Shown piece by piece: positions 1 through 9,470 of a DNA stretch of 64,000 bases. Origin of the DNA: Henriciella sp. (GTDB lineage Bacteria > Pseudomonadota > Alphaproteobacteria > Caulobacterales > Hyphomonadaceae); NCBI GenBank assembly GCA_030066975.1, contig JASJAO010000005.1, positions 218,755 through 282,754 of the forward strand. Reading direction: 5' to 3'. How positions within the stretch are numbered: position 1 is the stretch's first letter; each line of letters begins with the position of its first letter. Below the pieces are notes generated by a model. It saw only the letters and a program-made list of their open reading frames with translations, was not told the DNA's origin and did not search any database. The position numbers and the translations under genes are program-made.

Positions 1-395
1 CCACGCGGCGTGTCGAACAAAGCTTTGATCGCAGCGACCTCCTCATCGGTCATGAAGTCGGGGGCGGGCAACCGCCCCATAACCGCTCGGCGCGTGGCCA
101 CAACCCAGGCCAGCATCTCATCCGGGGTTTCGGTCGTTGGCTCAGCCCGGGGATCGTTTTGGAACATATTGAGTGCCGCTATTGTTTCTGCCTCGGAGAG
201 GCCAAGATCCCGTTGCAGATCGGGATACCCTCCAAGCTCTGGAACGTCCCTGATACTCGGATAGCCTTCACCTGCAAGCTCGACTTTGCGTTCCTCGTAC
301 CAATCGGGCGCAGCCGCCCGAAGTTCACGCACTCTGTCCATCGAGCTGGCGCAACCCGCAACCGCGATAAGCGTTACGAAAAATACATGGCGCAT
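1..395 (-). CDS. Hypothetical lipoprotein, 3' end cut off by window edge
   Basis: The reading frame opens with ATG at 395 and stays open to base 1, so about 131 N-terminal codons are present and the C-terminus is missing. The first residues form a short hydrophobic signal ending in a lipobox-like AVAGC, so the mature protein should be a lipid-anchored periplasmic protein starting at the cysteine near residue 15. The rest is acidic and soluble with no motif I recognise. It is divergent from phaC, with 83 bp between the two starts. Function unknown. Confidence 0.6.
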   Translation of the reverse strand, partial: MRHVFFVTLIAVAGCASSMDRVRELRAAAPDWYEERKVELAGEGYPSIRDVPELGGYPDLQRDLGLSEAETIAALNMFQNDPRAEPTTETPDEMLAWVVATRRAVMGRLPAPDFMTDEEVAAIKALFDTPR

Positions 396-478
396 TAACA
401 CAATCCTCGACTGGACTCACAATTCCCAAACCGTTTTAGTCGTATAGTGGTTCTCACAGAATGGCGAGAGCACGTCTG

Positions 479-2413
479 ATGACTGATAGTGCGAACTTTG
501 ACAATTTTACGTTCAGCACGCTGCCGAACATGTTTGAAAGCATGGACCCGGCGGCGCTTCAGGCGTTGTCGTCCAATCTGATGCAGGCCACGCAGGAAGC
601 CCAAGGCCTGATTTCCGACATGATGACCAGCGGGGCCGCCTCGCCCCTGTCTAGCCAGCGCCCCGACCCGATGGGCGGTCTGGACGCCAAGATGAAAATC
701 GGTGCGGCCCTGGCGCGTCATCCGGAAAAGGCCGGCCACGCGATGATGACCCTGATGCAGGGCTGGATGAACCTGTTTCAGTCGATGGCCACGAAATCTG
801 CGTTGCCCCGCGATCGCCGGTTTGCCGACCCGGAATGGACCGAAAACCCCGCCTTCGACTTCATGCGCCGGGCCTGGCAGCTGAATTCGGACTGGCTGAA
901 CGGCCTGATCGATTCTGTCGACGGTGATGTTGACGAAGAGACGAAGGCCAAAGCCCGCTTCTTTGCCAATCAGATGACCGAAGCCATGGCCCCGACCAAT
1001 CTGCTTGCAACCAATCCCGCCGCCTTACGCGCGATGATGGAGAGCAGCGGACAAAGCGTGCTTGAAGGTCTTCGCAATGCCCGCCGCGATCTGCAGCGCG
1101 GGAATGGCCGCCTGTCGATCACCCAAACCGATGAGGATGCGTTCCGCGTCGGTGAAAACGTCGCCACGGCGAAAGGCCAGGTCGTCTTCCGCAACAAGCT
1201 GATCGAAGTCATCCACTATAATCCAAGTCGGAAAAAGATGCGCGCGCGGCCAATGCTCATCTTCCCGCCCTGGATCAACAAGTTCTACATTCTCGACCTG
1301 CAGCCGACCAATTCGATGATCCGCTGGCTCCTGTCCAAACGGGTCAACACCTTTGTCGTGTCCTGGCGCTCCGCCGATGCAGAAACAAAGGACTATACCT
1401 GGGACGACTATATCGATCAGGGCGTCTATGCCGCGCTGAAGGCGGTAACCGAAGAGACCGGCTCCAAGGACGTCAACGCCATCGGCTATTGCATTGGCGG
1501 CACCTTGCTGACCTCCGCCATGGCCCATATGGCCAAGGAAGATGACAACCGGATCAACTCGGCCACCTTCTTCGCCTCCCAATCCGATTTCGCGCAGGCT
1601 GGCGAGCTGAAAATCTTCACGGATGAAACGGCCCTCGATCATATCGACGACATCATCGACCAGCACGGCGGCATCATGCCCGGTGAGATGATGGGCGAGA
1701 CGTTCAGCTGGCTGCGCCCGGCTGATCTCGTTTGGCGCTATGTCGTCGACAATTATCTGATGGGCAAGCCGCCCAAACCCTTCGACCTGCTTTACTGGAA
1801 TGCGGACCAGACTAATATTCCGGGGCCCGTCCACCGGACTTACCTGAAGGACATGTACAACCGAAACGCCTTGTCCCGTGGCAAGTTCGATGTCTTCGGC
1901 GAGCCGGTCTCGATGGGCGATATCACAGCGCCCATCTTCATGCAGGCCAGCAAAAGCGATCATATCTGCCCGTGGCATTCCATCTATCGCGGCGCTCAAA
2001 AGTATGGCGGTGAAGTGACTTTCACACTGGCGGGCTCAGGCCACATTGCCGGCGTCATCAACCACCCGGACGCAGAGAAGTACCAGCATTGGGTCAACCC
2101 CTCCCTGCCGGACAATCCCGGCAAATGGTTCAGCGCCGCAGAAGAGCATCCCGGCTCCTGGTGGACCAGCTGGTGGGAGTGGCTCAAGCCGCGCTGCGGT
2201 GGGAAGATTGATGCGGTCAAACCCCGCAATCACGGTCTCGGCAAAGCGCCCGGCCAATATGCCGCCATTCGCATGCGCGACATCGCCGCCGGGATTAAGC
2301 CGAACGGCCCCTATAGTGATGAGATGAAGCCCGGCAAGCTGAACGGAAAGGCCAAATCCAAGAAGCCCAATTACCGCATGCCTGCGGGGCGTCAGCCTTC
2401 GGTCGGGGCGTAA
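479..2413 (+). CDS. phaC: Class I poly(3-hydroxyalkanoate) synthase
   Basis: PhaC polymerises (R)-3-hydroxyacyl-CoA into PHA at the granule surface. The product is about 644 residues, normal for class I. The PhaC N-terminal domain is followed by an alpha/beta-hydrolase core with the lipase-like box GYCIGG (nucleophile Cys338), the aspartate of SKSDH (about 494) and the histidine of GSGHIAG (about 522), which form the expected Cys-Asp-His triad. ATG 479 is preferred over ATG 461, six codons upstream, because GAGAG lies about 9 nt before it while 461 has only a weak upstream sequence. No phaA, phaB, phaP or phaR gene is adjacent, so the gene appears to stand alone. It converges on rph. Confidence 0.95.
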   Translation: MTDSANFDNFTFSTLPNMFESMDPAALQALSSNLMQATQEAQGLISDMMTSGAASPLSSQRPDPMGGLDAKMKIGAALARHPEKAGHAMMTLMQGWMNLFQSMATKSALPRDRRFADPEWTENPAFDFMRRAWQLNSDWLNGLIDSVDGDVDEETKAKARFFANQMTEAMAPTNLLATNPAALRAMMESSGQSVLEGLRNARRDLQRGNGRLSITQTDEDAFRVGENVATAKGQVVFRNKLIEVIHYNPSRKKMRARPMLIFPPWINKFYILDLQPTNSMIRWLLSKRVNTFVVSWRSADAETKDYTWDDYIDQGVYAALKAVTEETGSKDVNAIGYCIGGTLLTSAMAHMAKEDDNRINSATFFASQSDFAQAGELKIFTDETALDHIDDIIDQHGGIMPGEMMGETFSWLRPADLVWRYVVDNYLMGKPPKPFDLLYWNADQTNIPGPVHRTYLKDMYNRNALSRGKFDVFGEPVSMGDITAPIFMQASKSDHICPWHSIYRGAQKYGGEVTFTLAGSGHIAGVINHPDAEKYQHWVNPSLPDNPGKWFSAAEEHPGSWWTSWWEWLKPRCGGKIDAVKPRNHGLGKAPGQYAAIRMRDIAAGIKPNGPYSDEMKPGKLNGKAKSKKPNYRMPAGRQPSVGA

Positions 2414-2425
2414 GGCAAATTCGCT

Positions 2426-3151
2426 TTAGGCCAAGGCCGCGCGCTGCGCCTCAAACAACTCGCCGCAGCCTTTCTCGGCCAGCCGCATCATCTCTTCGAG
2501 TTCAACCCGTGTCATCGGGCGTTCTTCGCCCGTGCCCTGCACTTCGATAAAACCGCCATCCGAGCTCATGACCACATTCATGTCAGCCTCGCCTTTCGAA
2601 TCCTCGGGATAGTCGACATCCAGCACCGGCACATCCTGGAACAGACCCACAGAAATCGCCGCCGCCTGCTTCAGGATCGGATCGGCCTCAATCACCCCTT
2701 CAGTCTTCAGATATCGACAGGCCATCGCAAGCGCCACAAACCCGCCTGTGATCGACGCGGTCCGCGTCCCGCCATCGGCCTGGATCACATCGCAATCGAT
2801 TGTGATCTGGTTCTCACCCAGCGCTGACAGATCGACCACAGACCGTAAAGACCGCCCGATGAGGCGCTGAATTTCCTGCGTCCGTCCCGACTGTTTCCCC
2901 GCGGCCGCTTCACGGCGTCCTCTGGTATGCGTTGCGCGCGGCAGCATGCCATACTCGCCCGTCACCCAACCGGTGCCAGTTCCACGCATCCATCCCGGGA
3001 CTTTGTCAGTCCAGCTTGCAGTGCACAGCACATGCGTATGCCCAAATTTCGCGAGACAAGACCCTTCGGCATAGCGCGTGACATCTGTCTCAAGACGAAT
3101 CTCTCGAAGTTGATCGGCAGCGCGACCGGACGGGCGGGAAAACTGGGTCAT
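2426..3151 (-). CDS. rph: Ribonuclease PH
   Basis: RNase PH is a phosphorolytic 3'-5' exoribonuclease that trims the 3' ends of tRNA precursors. At 241 codons the product matches the family length. The N-terminal [10 protein letters not shown] and downstream [17 protein letters not shown] segments, the phosphate-binding region around GRRE...[16 protein letters not shown] and the [17 protein letters not shown] segment are all typical. The frame extends to a TTG 12 codons upstream, but the family start MTQFSRP fits the ATG used here. It is divergent from the acyltransferase gene, and in many alphaproteobacteria rph lies opposite hrcA, as it nearly does here. Confidence 0.95.
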   Translation of the reverse strand: MTQFSRPSGRAADQLREIRLETDVTRYAEGSCLAKFGHTHVLCTASWTDKVPGWMRGTGTGWVTGEYGMLPRATHTRGRREAAAGKQSGRTQEIQRLIGRSLRSVVDLSALGENQITIDCDVIQADGGTRTASITGGFVALAMACRYLKTEGVIEADPILKQAAAISVGLFQDVPVLDVDYPEDSKGEADMNVVMSSDGGFIEVQGTGEERPMTRVELEEMMRLAEKGCGELFEAQRAALA

Positions 3152-3244
3152 ATTTGATCTCTTTTGTGTAAATCGACTGACGCGCAAATTGCGGGTTTCG
3201 GCGAGTGTGTCTAGACTGCTCCTAAAAAGGTAGGCGGCACGCGC

Positions 3245-3871
3245 GTGGACAATGAAAAACTCAGAGCGGAGGCACGGGCTTCAATCCGCCCACGCCGCAG
3301 CTTCGGTTACGAGCTTGCCCGCGTCTTCTTTGCCGGGTTCCATCGGCTCTCAGGCTGGTCTGTCGAAGAGGGCATGCCGCCCGATCTGAAAACGGTCGTC
3401 CTCGCGGCTCCGCACAATACAAATTGGGACTTGATGCGGATGCTCGGCGTCGCCTTCTACTATCGCATTCCAGTGCGATGGATGGGCAAGAAAAGCCTTG
3501 GCGAAGGCCCGTTCGGATGGATGATGCGCTGGTGGGGCTTGCTGCCAGTGGATCGCAGCCAGTCGACCAGCCTGGTCGATCAGGTCGTCGAAGCATTCAA
3601 CACCTCTGACGAACTGATCGTCGTCATCGCCGCTGAAGGCACGCGTTCCAAGGTCAAGCAGTGGAAAACCGGCTTCTACAACATCGCTTATAAAGCCGGT
3701 GTGCCGATTTCACTCGGCTTCATGGATTACGATCGCAAGGTCGGCGGTGTGGGCGGCCCGTTTATGCCGACCGGCAATTTCGCAGCAGACATGGAAGAGA
3801 TTCTCGCCTTCTATCACGCGCATGTCGTGAACTTCGATCCCCCCAGCATCCAGATGCCGCGCGATGATTGA
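3245..3871 (+). CDS. PlsC-like lysophospholipid acyltransferase family protein
   Basis: This is a probable membrane-associated acyltransferase that transfers acyl chains to a lysophospholipid-type acceptor. Two family blocks are visible: HNTNWD (the HX4D catalytic motif, near residue 58) and EGTRSK (the substrate-binding EGTR motif, near residue 130). At about 208 residues it is shorter than canonical PlsC and belongs to the compact branch. The start is GTG. It sits between rph and hrcA, with its stop 32 bp before the hrcA ATG, so it may be co-transcribed with hrcA. The exact substrate cannot be read from sequence. Confidence 0.8.
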   Translation: MDNEKLRAEARASIRPRRSFGYELARVFFAGFHRLSGWSVEEGMPPDLKTVVLAAPHNTNWDLMRMLGVAFYYRIPVRWMGKKSLGEGPFGWMMRWWGLLPVDRSQSTSLVDQVVEAFNTSDELIVVIAAEGTRSKVKQWKTGFYNIAYKAGVPISLGFMDYDRKVGGVGGPFMPTGNFAADMEEILAFYHAHVVNFDPPSIQMPRDD

Positions 3872-3903
3872 AACCGGCGCCGCTCAGACCTATTCCTAGG
3901 ATT

Positions 3904-4977
3904 ATGACAACCCGGCCCGACTCCCTGATGCAAACACTGGATGCACGTTCACGTGCGATCTTCAAACATATCGTGGAGACCTATCTGGAAACGGGTGACC
4001 CGGTCGGATCGCGTACGCTGTCCAAAGGTGGCATTCAGCTGTCAGCGGCCTCAATTCGAAATGTCATGGCCGATCTGACCGAGCTTGGCCTGCTCGATGC
4101 GCCACACGTCTCAGCCGGACGCATGCCGACCCATGCGGGCCTGCGCCTGTTTGTCGATGGCTTTCTTGAAGTCGGTGAGCCCGGCGAGCAGGATCGCTCA
4201 GAAATCGAAACCCGGCTGAAAGGCGCCGGACAGGACTTTGGCGGCGTCCTGAAAGAAGCCTCGTCCATCCTGTCAAATCTCACCAAGGGCGCTGGTCTCG
4301 TCTCCTCCCCAACCGATGACGCGCCGGTGCGCCATGTGGAGTTTGTCCCGCTCTCAACCGGCGAAGCGCTGTGCGTGCTCGTCAATGAGCGCGGCGATGT
4401 TGAAAACCGCCTCGTCAAACTTCCCGCCGGATTGCCGCAAACCGCCTTGATTGAAGCGGGCAACTATCTCGCCGCCCGCATGAAGGGCCGCAGCCTGCGT
4501 GAAGCGGCGATTGAGGTAAGGGCCGAAATCACCGAGCGACGCGCCCAGCTCGATGCGGCCGCCGCTGATCTGGTGGAGCGCGGTCTCGCCCAATGGGCCG
4601 GTGCACTACCCGGTGAAGAACGTGGCTTGATCATTCAAGGCCGCGCCAATCTGCTCAGCGATCCGGATGCGGCTGATGACATGGAACGCGTCCGTCAGCT
4701 GTTTGAAGTGCTGGAGCGCCAGAAAGGCCTCCTGGAAATACTCGACTCGACCCGCGAAGCCGATGGTGTGCGCCTGTTCATCGGCTCGGAAAACAGTCTT
4801 TTTCCACTATCGGGTTCAAGCGTGATTGTCGCTCCCTATATGAACGCGTCGAAACAGGTTATTGGCGCGCTCGGTGTAATTGGCCCTACCCGGCTGAACT
4901 ATGCGCGGGTAATACCGATGGTTGACTATACAGCGCGAGTGGTCGGAAAGGTGCTCGGCCAGCGCAGGCAGGATTGA
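3904..4977 (+). CDS. hrcA: Heat-inducible transcription repressor HrcA
   Basis: HrcA is a dimeric repressor that binds CIRCE inverted repeats, classically upstream of groESL. The N-terminal winged helix is clear (DARSRAIFKHIVETYLETGDPVGSRTLSK, then a helix around SAASIRNVMADLTELGLL), followed by the HrcA GAF-like/dimerisation domain ending in IGPTRLNYARVIPMVDYTA. The ATG at 3904 begins MTTRPDSL; an in-frame extension 12 codons upstream is unlikely. Only 11 nt separate its stop from grpE. No CIRCE-like TTAGCACTC-N9-GAGTGCTAA is visible near these genes, so its target is probably elsewhere. Confidence 0.95.
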   Translation: MTTRPDSLMQTLDARSRAIFKHIVETYLETGDPVGSRTLSKGGIQLSAASIRNVMADLTELGLLDAPHVSAGRMPTHAGLRLFVDGFLEVGEPGEQDRSEIETRLKGAGQDFGGVLKEASSILSNLTKGAGLVSSPTDDAPVRHVEFVPLSTGEALCVLVNERGDVENRLVKLPAGLPQTALIEAGNYLAARMKGRSLREAAIEVRAEITERRAQLDAAAADLVERGLAQWAGALPGEERGLIIQGRANLLSDPDAADDMERVRQLFEVLERQKGLLEILDSTREADGVRLFIGSENSLFPLSGSSVIVAPYMNASKQVIGALGVIGPTRLNYARVIPMVDYTARVVGKVLGQRRQD

Positions 4978-4988
4978 ACGAGGGTGAA

Positions 4989-5666
4989 ATGAGCGACGAG
5001 AAGATCAAGGACGGAATGCCGGAGATTGACGCAGGTGCGTCGAAGGCGGACCTCAAAAACGCTGCAGACGACATCCTGAAAGCTGCGAAAGCCGCCGATA
5101 AGGCCGCCAAAGCGGCTGAAGAGGCGTCCGACGAAGAGTTTGGCGAGCCGGTCCCCGAGCTCGAGCCCGAGGTCCACCTCACCCCCGATCAGCAAATTCA
5201 GATCCTAGAGGCCGAAAAGGAAGAGCTGCGCGACCAACTCCTGCGCACGCTGGCTGAAACCGACAATATCCGCAAACGCGCCGAACGCGAAAAGGCCGAT
5301 ACCAAAGTCTATGCGATCGAAAAGTTCGCGCTCGATCTGCTTAGCGTCTCCGACAATATGGCCCGCGCGCTGGAAGCTCTGCCAGAGGCCGAGCGCGAGG
5401 CGCTCACCGAAGGCGGCAAAGGCCTGCTCGGCGGGATTGAGATGACGCAGAAAGAGCTGCACACCGTCCTCACCCGCCACGGCGTCACCGCGATCGAGGC
5501 CGAGCCCGGCGCGGCGTTCGATCCGAACCTGCACCAGGCCGTCGCCAACATCCCGTCCGAACACCCAAACGGCACCATCGCTTCCCTCTTCCAGGGCGGC
5601 TGGAAAATCGGCAACCGCACCCTCCGCGCCGCCATGGTCGCCGTCAGCGCCGGACAGGCGAATTAA
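4989..5666 (+). CDS. grpE: Nucleotide exchange factor GrpE
   Basis: GrpE is the cochaperone that releases ADP from DnaK. The product has a long acidic and alanine/lysine-rich N-terminal tail, a coiled-coil helix (from about residue 65, EAEKEELRDQLLRTLAETDN) and the C-terminal beta-domain with the family signature from FDPNLHQAV through FQGGWKIGNRTLRAAMVAV. The ATG at 4989 is preceded by AGGGTG; a TTG five codons upstream overlaps the hrcA stop. It is translated directly after hrcA and is followed by a hairpin that probably ends the operon, separating it from dnaK. Confidence 0.95.
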   Translation: MSDEKIKDGMPEIDAGASKADLKNAADDILKAAKAADKAAKAAEEASDEEFGEPVPELEPEVHLTPDQQIQILEAEKEELRDQLLRTLAETDNIRKRAEREKADTKVYAIEKFALDLLSVSDNMARALEALPEAEREALTEGGKGLLGGIEMTQKELHTVLTRHGVTAIEAEPGAAFDPNLHQAVANIPSEHPNGTIASLFQGGWKIGNRTLRAAMVAVSAGQAN

Positions 5667-5720
5667 GTCTGCGACACGCCGCCGCGCGGCAGGCCACCTC
5701 ATCGTGGAAACTACCTAGAG

Positions 5721-5754
5721 CTCCCAGTTCCGTCTTATCGGAGCCGGGAGTTTT
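5721..5754 (+). terminator. Rho-independent terminator after grpE
   Basis: CTCCCAGTTCCG and CGGAGCCGGGAG form a 12-bp stem with small mismatches around a TCTTAT loop, followed by TTTT. It lies 55 bp after grpE. Its 3' arm (GGGAG) also sits exactly where a ribosome-binding site for the next gene would be. Confidence 0.7.
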
Positions 5755-5756
5755 CT

Positions 5757-6323
5757 ATGACATCACGTTCCCAAATCACCTATGCACCGAGAGATAACTT
5801 CCGGAAACGGAAGCTCTTCGTCTGGGCGCTTGTTGGTCCGTTCAATCCGGCGTTCTGGCTGATGGCTTTGGGATACCAGATTATGGGCGAGGTCGGCTAT
5901 TGGGTTATCTGGCTGCTTATCGCGCCGACCTGTCTCAGCGCCGGTCTGGCTTTGCGCCAGCTGAAACCGACAAGCGCGCAAGCTGGTAAGCTCACCGGCC
6001 CCGTATTGGGATGGTCACTCGCAACGATCATCCTCTACCCTTTGCTCGTCATGCTTCTGGTCCTGACCTATCAGTTTCTATCGACTTTGATCCTGAAGCC
6101 AGAAAGTCTGGTTTCCTTGCTGTTGGACATCGACGCCTTTATCGTGATCATAGGCTTCATCCTGCTCTACGCACCGCTTATTGGCATCCTGCCAGCCCTG
6201 TTTTCTGCGCTGACAGTCCAGCTCATGATCAAGCCGCTTCTTTTTGAGGCCGTGCATCCGCCCCGGCGACACGGCAAACTCACTGCCAAAACCACAGCAC
6301 CCCAATCCCACTTCCCCCCTTGA
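5757..6323 (+). CDS. Hypothetical multi-pass membrane protein
   Basis: The product is about 188 residues with a short basic N-terminus and four or five hydrophobic stretches (around residues 22-45, 45-65, 80-110 and 120-160), ending in a basic/proline tail (PPRRHGK). I recognise no family. The ATG lies three bases after the T-tract of the grpE terminator, and the only Shine-Dalgarno candidate, GGGAG, is part of the hairpin stem. Translation may therefore depend on a transcript that starts inside or opens that structure. The stop codon overlaps the -35 of a candidate heat-shock promoter for dnaK. Confidence 0.65.
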   Translation: MTSRSQITYAPRDNFRKRKLFVWALVGPFNPAFWLMALGYQIMGEVGYWVIWLLIAPTCLSAGLALRQLKPTSAQAGKLTGPVLGWSLATIILYPLLVMLLVLTYQFLSTLILKPESLVSLLLDIDAFIVIIGFILLYAPLIGILPALFSALTVQLMIKPLLFEAVHPPRRHGKLTAKTTAPQSHFPP

Positions 6324-6346
6324 ACCTGCGCATTCGGCTCCCACAT
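6319..6346 (+). promoter_or_regulatory. Candidate sigma-32 (RpoH) promoter of dnaK
   Basis: CTTGAA (6319-6324) is followed after 15 bp by CCCACAT (6340-6346). This resembles the RpoH consensus (CTTGAA, then a CCCAT-T type -10) and lies about 140 bp upstream of the dnaK ATG. It would give a leader of roughly 130 nt. The -35 overlaps the stop codon of the preceding gene. RpoH control of dnaK is established in other alphaproteobacteria; the assignment here is by eye only. Confidence 0.4.
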
Positions 6347-6483
6347 CGCTAGGCATCGGGGTGAGCGGTACAAAAAACCGTTGCCATCCCATTGGTTCTT
6401 AACGTAGAGCCGCCCGATGCTGGTGCTGCAAGACAGGCCGAATCTTGGCAGAAGGCGGCGGCTTAAAAAAGAGAGACACACTT

Positions 6484-8394
6484 ATGGGCAAAATCATCGG
6501 GATTGACCTCGGGACCACCAACTCTTGTGTGGCCGTGATGGATGGCGGCGACGCCAAGGTTATCGAGAACAGCGAAGGCGCGCGCACCACTCCGTCCGTC
6601 GTCGCCTTTACAGAGAGCGGAGAGCGCCTGATCGGCATGCCCGCCCGGCGTCAGGGCGTGACCAATCCGGACTTCACCTTCTACGCCATCAAACGCCTGA
6701 TCGGTCGCACGTTTGACGACCCGACCGCACAGAAGGACAAGGAACTGTCCCCGTTCGGCATCGTTAAAGGTCCAAACGGCGACGCCTGGGTCAAAGGCCG
6801 CGACAAGGACTATGCGCCACAGGAAATCTCCTCATTCATTCTGACCAAGATGAAAGAAACTGCCGAAGCCTATCTCGGCGGCGAAGTCACTCAGGCGGTG
6901 ATCACGGTCCCGGCCTACTTTAACGACGCCCAGCGCCAGGCGACCAAGGACGCCGGTAAAATCGCTGGTCTTGAAGTCCTGCGCATCATCAACGAGCCGA
7001 CCGCGGCCGCGCTCGCCTATGGCCTCGACAAAGGCGGCAACAAGATCATCGCCGTTTATGACCTTGGCGGCGGAACGTTTGACGTCTCCTTGCTGGAAAT
7101 CGGTGACGGCGTCTTCGAAGTGCTCTCCACCAATGGCGACACGTTCCTCGGCGGGGAAGACTTTGACCTGCGCATCGTCGACTATCTCGCCGACGAGTTC
7201 AAGAAAGAGCAGGCGATCGATCTGAAAGCCGACAAGCTCGCGCTTCAACGCCTGAAAGAAGAAGCAGAGAAAGCCAAGAAAGAGCTCTCTTCAGCCTCTT
7301 CCTACGAAGTCAATCTGCCCTTCATTACCGCAGACGCCACCGGGCCGAAGCACATGAACATGAAGTTGACCCGCGCCAAGCTGGAAAGCCTCGTCGCTGA
7401 TCTGATCAAGCGCACCATCGATCCTTGTAAAAAGGCCCTCGCGGACGCTGGCAAGTCAGCTGGCGACATTGACGAGATCGTTCTGGTCGGCGGCATGACC
7501 CGCATGCCAGCGGTTCAGGCTGCGGTCGAAAAATTCTTCGGCAAGGCCCCGCACAAGGGTGTGAACCCGGATGAGGTGGTGGCGCTCGGCGCGGCCATTC
7601 AGGGCGGCGTTCTGCAAGGCGATGTCAAAGACGTTGTCCTGCTCGACGTCACACCTTTGTCGCTCGGCATTGAAACCAAAGGCGATATCTTTGACCGCCT
7701 GATCGATCGCAACACGACGATCCCGACGAAGAAGTCGAAAACCTACTCAACGGCTGAAAACAACCAGCCTGCGGTGACCATTCGCGTCTTCCAGGGTGAG
7801 CGTGAGATTGCCAGCGCCAACAAACTGCTCGGCCAGTTCAACCTTGAAGGCATTCCACCTGCCCCGATGGGTGTGCCACAGATTGAGGTCACGTTCGACA
7901 TCGACGCGAACGGTATCGTCTCTGTGTCAGCCCAGGACAAGGCGACCAATAAACAGATGCAAATCACCATTCAGGCCGATGGCGGACTGAAAGATGAAGA
8001 CATCCAGGCGATGATGAAAGATGCTGAGGCGAACGCCGAAGAAGACAAGAAACGCCGTGATCTCGTCGAAGCCAAGAACGCAGCTGAAGCCCTCGTCCAC
8101 CAGACTGAGAGCCAGGTTGAGGAGCACGGCGACAAAGTCGATGAAGCGGTAAAAACCGAAATCACCGATGCAGCCGCAGCACTCAAAGAGGCAGCTGAAG
8201 GCGACAATCTCGCTGACATTCAGGAGAAACATCAGGCCCTGATGACGGCAGCGATGAAACTCGGCGAAGCCATTTATGGTGCTCAGCAAGCAGAAGCAGC
8301 TGAGACTGACGCTGCCGCTGATGCGGCTGCCGATGGCGACGATGTCGTCGACGCGGATTTCGAAGAAGTCGACGAGGATCGTAAAAGCGCCTAA
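6484..8394 (+). CDS. dnaK: Chaperone protein DnaK (Hsp70)
   Basis: DnaK is the ATP-dependent cytosolic chaperone that works with DnaJ and GrpE. The product is 636 residues, the usual size. Visible features are [13 protein letters not shown] (phosphate-1), [14 protein letters not shown] (phosphate-2), [13 protein letters not shown] (adenosine motif), the linker [14 protein letters not shown], the substrate-binding beta domain, and the helical lid ending in [13 protein letters not shown]. The ATG at 6484 follows AAAAAAGAGAGACACACTT. dnaJ is not downstream in this window; a strong terminator and a convergent gene follow. Confidence 0.98.
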   Translation: MGKIIGIDLGTTNSCVAVMDGGDAKVIENSEGARTTPSVVAFTESGERLIGMPARRQGVTNPDFTFYAIKRLIGRTFDDPTAQKDKELSPFGIVKGPNGDAWVKGRDKDYAPQEISSFILTKMKETAEAYLGGEVTQAVITVPAYFNDAQRQATKDAGKIAGLEVLRIINEPTAAALAYGLDKGGNKIIAVYDLGGGTFDVSLLEIGDGVFEVLSTNGDTFLGGEDFDLRIVDYLADEFKKEQAIDLKADKLALQRLKEEAEKAKKELSSASSYEVNLPFITADATGPKHMNMKLTRAKLESLVADLIKRTIDPCKKALADAGKSAGDIDEIVLVGGMTRMPAVQAAVEKFFGKAPHKGVNPDEVVALGAAIQGGVLQGDVKDVVLLDVTPLSLGIETKGDIFDRLIDRNTTIPTKKSKTYSTAENNQPAVTIRVFQGEREIASANKLLGQFNLEGIPPAPMGVPQIEVTFDIDANGIVSVSAQDKATNKQMQITIQADGGLKDEDIQAMMKDAEANAEEDKKRRDLVEAKNAAEALVHQTESQVEEHGDKVDEAVKTEITDAAAALKEAAEGDNLADIQEKHQALMTAAMKLGEAIYGAQQAEAAETDAAADAAADGDDVVDADFEEVDEDRKSA

Positions 8395-8420
8395 CCGCGC
8401 CTGATCAAATCAAAATCGAA

Positions 8421-8450
8421 AAGCCCGCTTCACACCGAAGCGGGCTTTAT
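8421..8450 (+). terminator. Rho-independent terminator of dnaK
   Basis: AAGCCCGCTTC (8421-8431) pairs perfectly with GAAGCGGGCTT (8437-8447) around a short loop and is followed by TATCTTT. It starts about 27 bp after the dnaK stop. Confidence 0.85.
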
Positions 8451-8465
8451 CTTTGTGAACACCCC

Positions 8466-8502
8466 AAAAAAAAAAGAGGCCGGACCAATCGAGGGTCCGA
8501 CC
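8466..8502 (-). terminator. Rho-independent terminator of the hydroxylase gene
   Basis: Read on the minus strand, GGTCGGACC (8502-8494) and GGTCCGGCC (8486-8478) form a 9-bp stem with one mismatch. It is followed by TC and a run of ten T (the ten A at 8466-8475 on the plus strand). It lies 24 bp beyond the stop of the hydroxylase gene. Back-to-back with the dnaK terminator, it insulates the convergent genes. Confidence 0.85.
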
Positions 8503-8526
8503 TTAGAGGAAAGGAAACGCTCCAGC

Positions 8527-9366
8527 CTATTCAGCCGGAACGAGAGCTGGTTTCTGCCTGGCGGCTTTGCGGGCCGCTTTCAAAGCTTGCGCGCGGGCCT
8601 CCTGCTCATCCAGCCGCTGCAGGTAGTTCGGGTACTCGGTGCCCATCGCCCGGTCCCACCAGGTGAAATAGAAGCCGAAATTGCCGGTGCCCTTCTCGTG
8701 GTGCATGTCATGATGCGTGACAGTCGTCAGCCAGCCCAGAACCGGCAGACGGGCCCAGTGGCGCGGGAAGACTTCATAGCCGCAATGGGCCAGCGCATTT
8801 TTAAAAATCATGATCGTCAGCACGATATAGAGCGCCAGACTGTGGGTCGGGATCAGCATCAGCGCCAGTGGGACATACATATACTCAATCACCGCTTCGC
8901 CCGGGGCAAAGTTATAGGCCGTGAACGGGGTCGGGTTGTGCGAGCGGTGGTGCTGCATATGCGTGCGCTTGTAGAGCTTGGCCGTATGCATCGCCCGGTG
9001 CGTCCAGTAGAAGTAAGTGTCGTGCAGGATGATCAGCAGTGGGATGGAGATCCAGAACCAGACCATGCCATACTCGGCAAAATCATCATATTTCTGGAAC
9101 AGGCCGATATCCGCCGCCTCGAAGATGAAAATGTCCATCGCCACGAACACGCAGACCGTTTTGAACGAGCTTTTCAGCTCCATCTGAATCTGTTTCGCCC
9201 GCGGTGTGGGCTTGCGGATCTTCCGGCTTTCGATGAACCGGCTGAGGCAGATCCAAAGCACAAAGAAAGTCGTCAACGTGCCAAGCGCATAGCGGGTCGA
9301 CTCGAACTGGATCCCGCCGAGGATACGCGGTCCAAGATACTCGGTAAAGAAAGATAACAGGTCCAA
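8527..9366 (-). CDS. Fatty acid hydroxylase / sterol desaturase superfamily protein
   Basis: This is a membrane di-iron oxygenase of the fatty acid hydroxylase superfamily. The histidine clusters are all present: HDTYFYWTHRAMH, HMQHHRSH and HHDMHHEK. They are embedded among several hydrophobic segments, with a basic Ala/Arg-rich C-terminal tail. The start is inferred to be TTG at 9366 because AGGAGA lies 5 nt upstream on the minus strand; the frame continues to another TTG at 9414 without a good ribosome site. The neighbouring AraC-type regulator upstream on the same strand suggests shared regulation. The substrate (sterol, carotenoid, alkylglycerol or fatty acid) cannot be decided. Confidence 0.85.
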   Translation of the reverse strand: MDLLSFFTEYLGPRILGGIQFESTRYALGTLTTFFVLWICLSRFIESRKIRKPTPRAKQIQMELKSSFKTVCVFVAMDIFIFEAADIGLFQKYDDFAEYGMVWFWISIPLLIILHDTYFYWTHRAMHTAKLYKRTHMQHHRSHNPTPFTAYNFAPGEAVIEYMYVPLALMLIPTHSLALYIVLTIMIFKNALAHCGYEVFPRHWARLPVLGWLTTVTHHDMHHEKGTGNFGFYFTWWDRAMGTEYPNYLQRLDEQEARAQALKAARKAARQKPALVPAE

Positions 9367-9470
9367 ATCGGTCTCCTCATGCCTTGATGAGAGCACCAAA
9401 CCCGAGCACGCCAATTCAGGCTCCGCAGCGGCGAAACTGCAGGCTTGTTTTCAAAAATGCAGCGAGTTTT

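Noticed and set aside
1025..1999. 324-codon open frame on the minus strand
   Set aside because: It lies wholly inside phaC, whose catalytic motifs are intact; the antisense translation has no recognisable family.
3152..4000. CIRCE operator for HrcA
   Set aside because: No TTAGCACTC-N9-GAGTGCTAA-like repeat was seen near hrcA, grpE or dnaK.
8455..9357. 300-codon open frame on the plus strand
   Set aside because: It is antisense to the fatty acid hydroxylase with its histidine clusters and starts within the dnaK terminator region.
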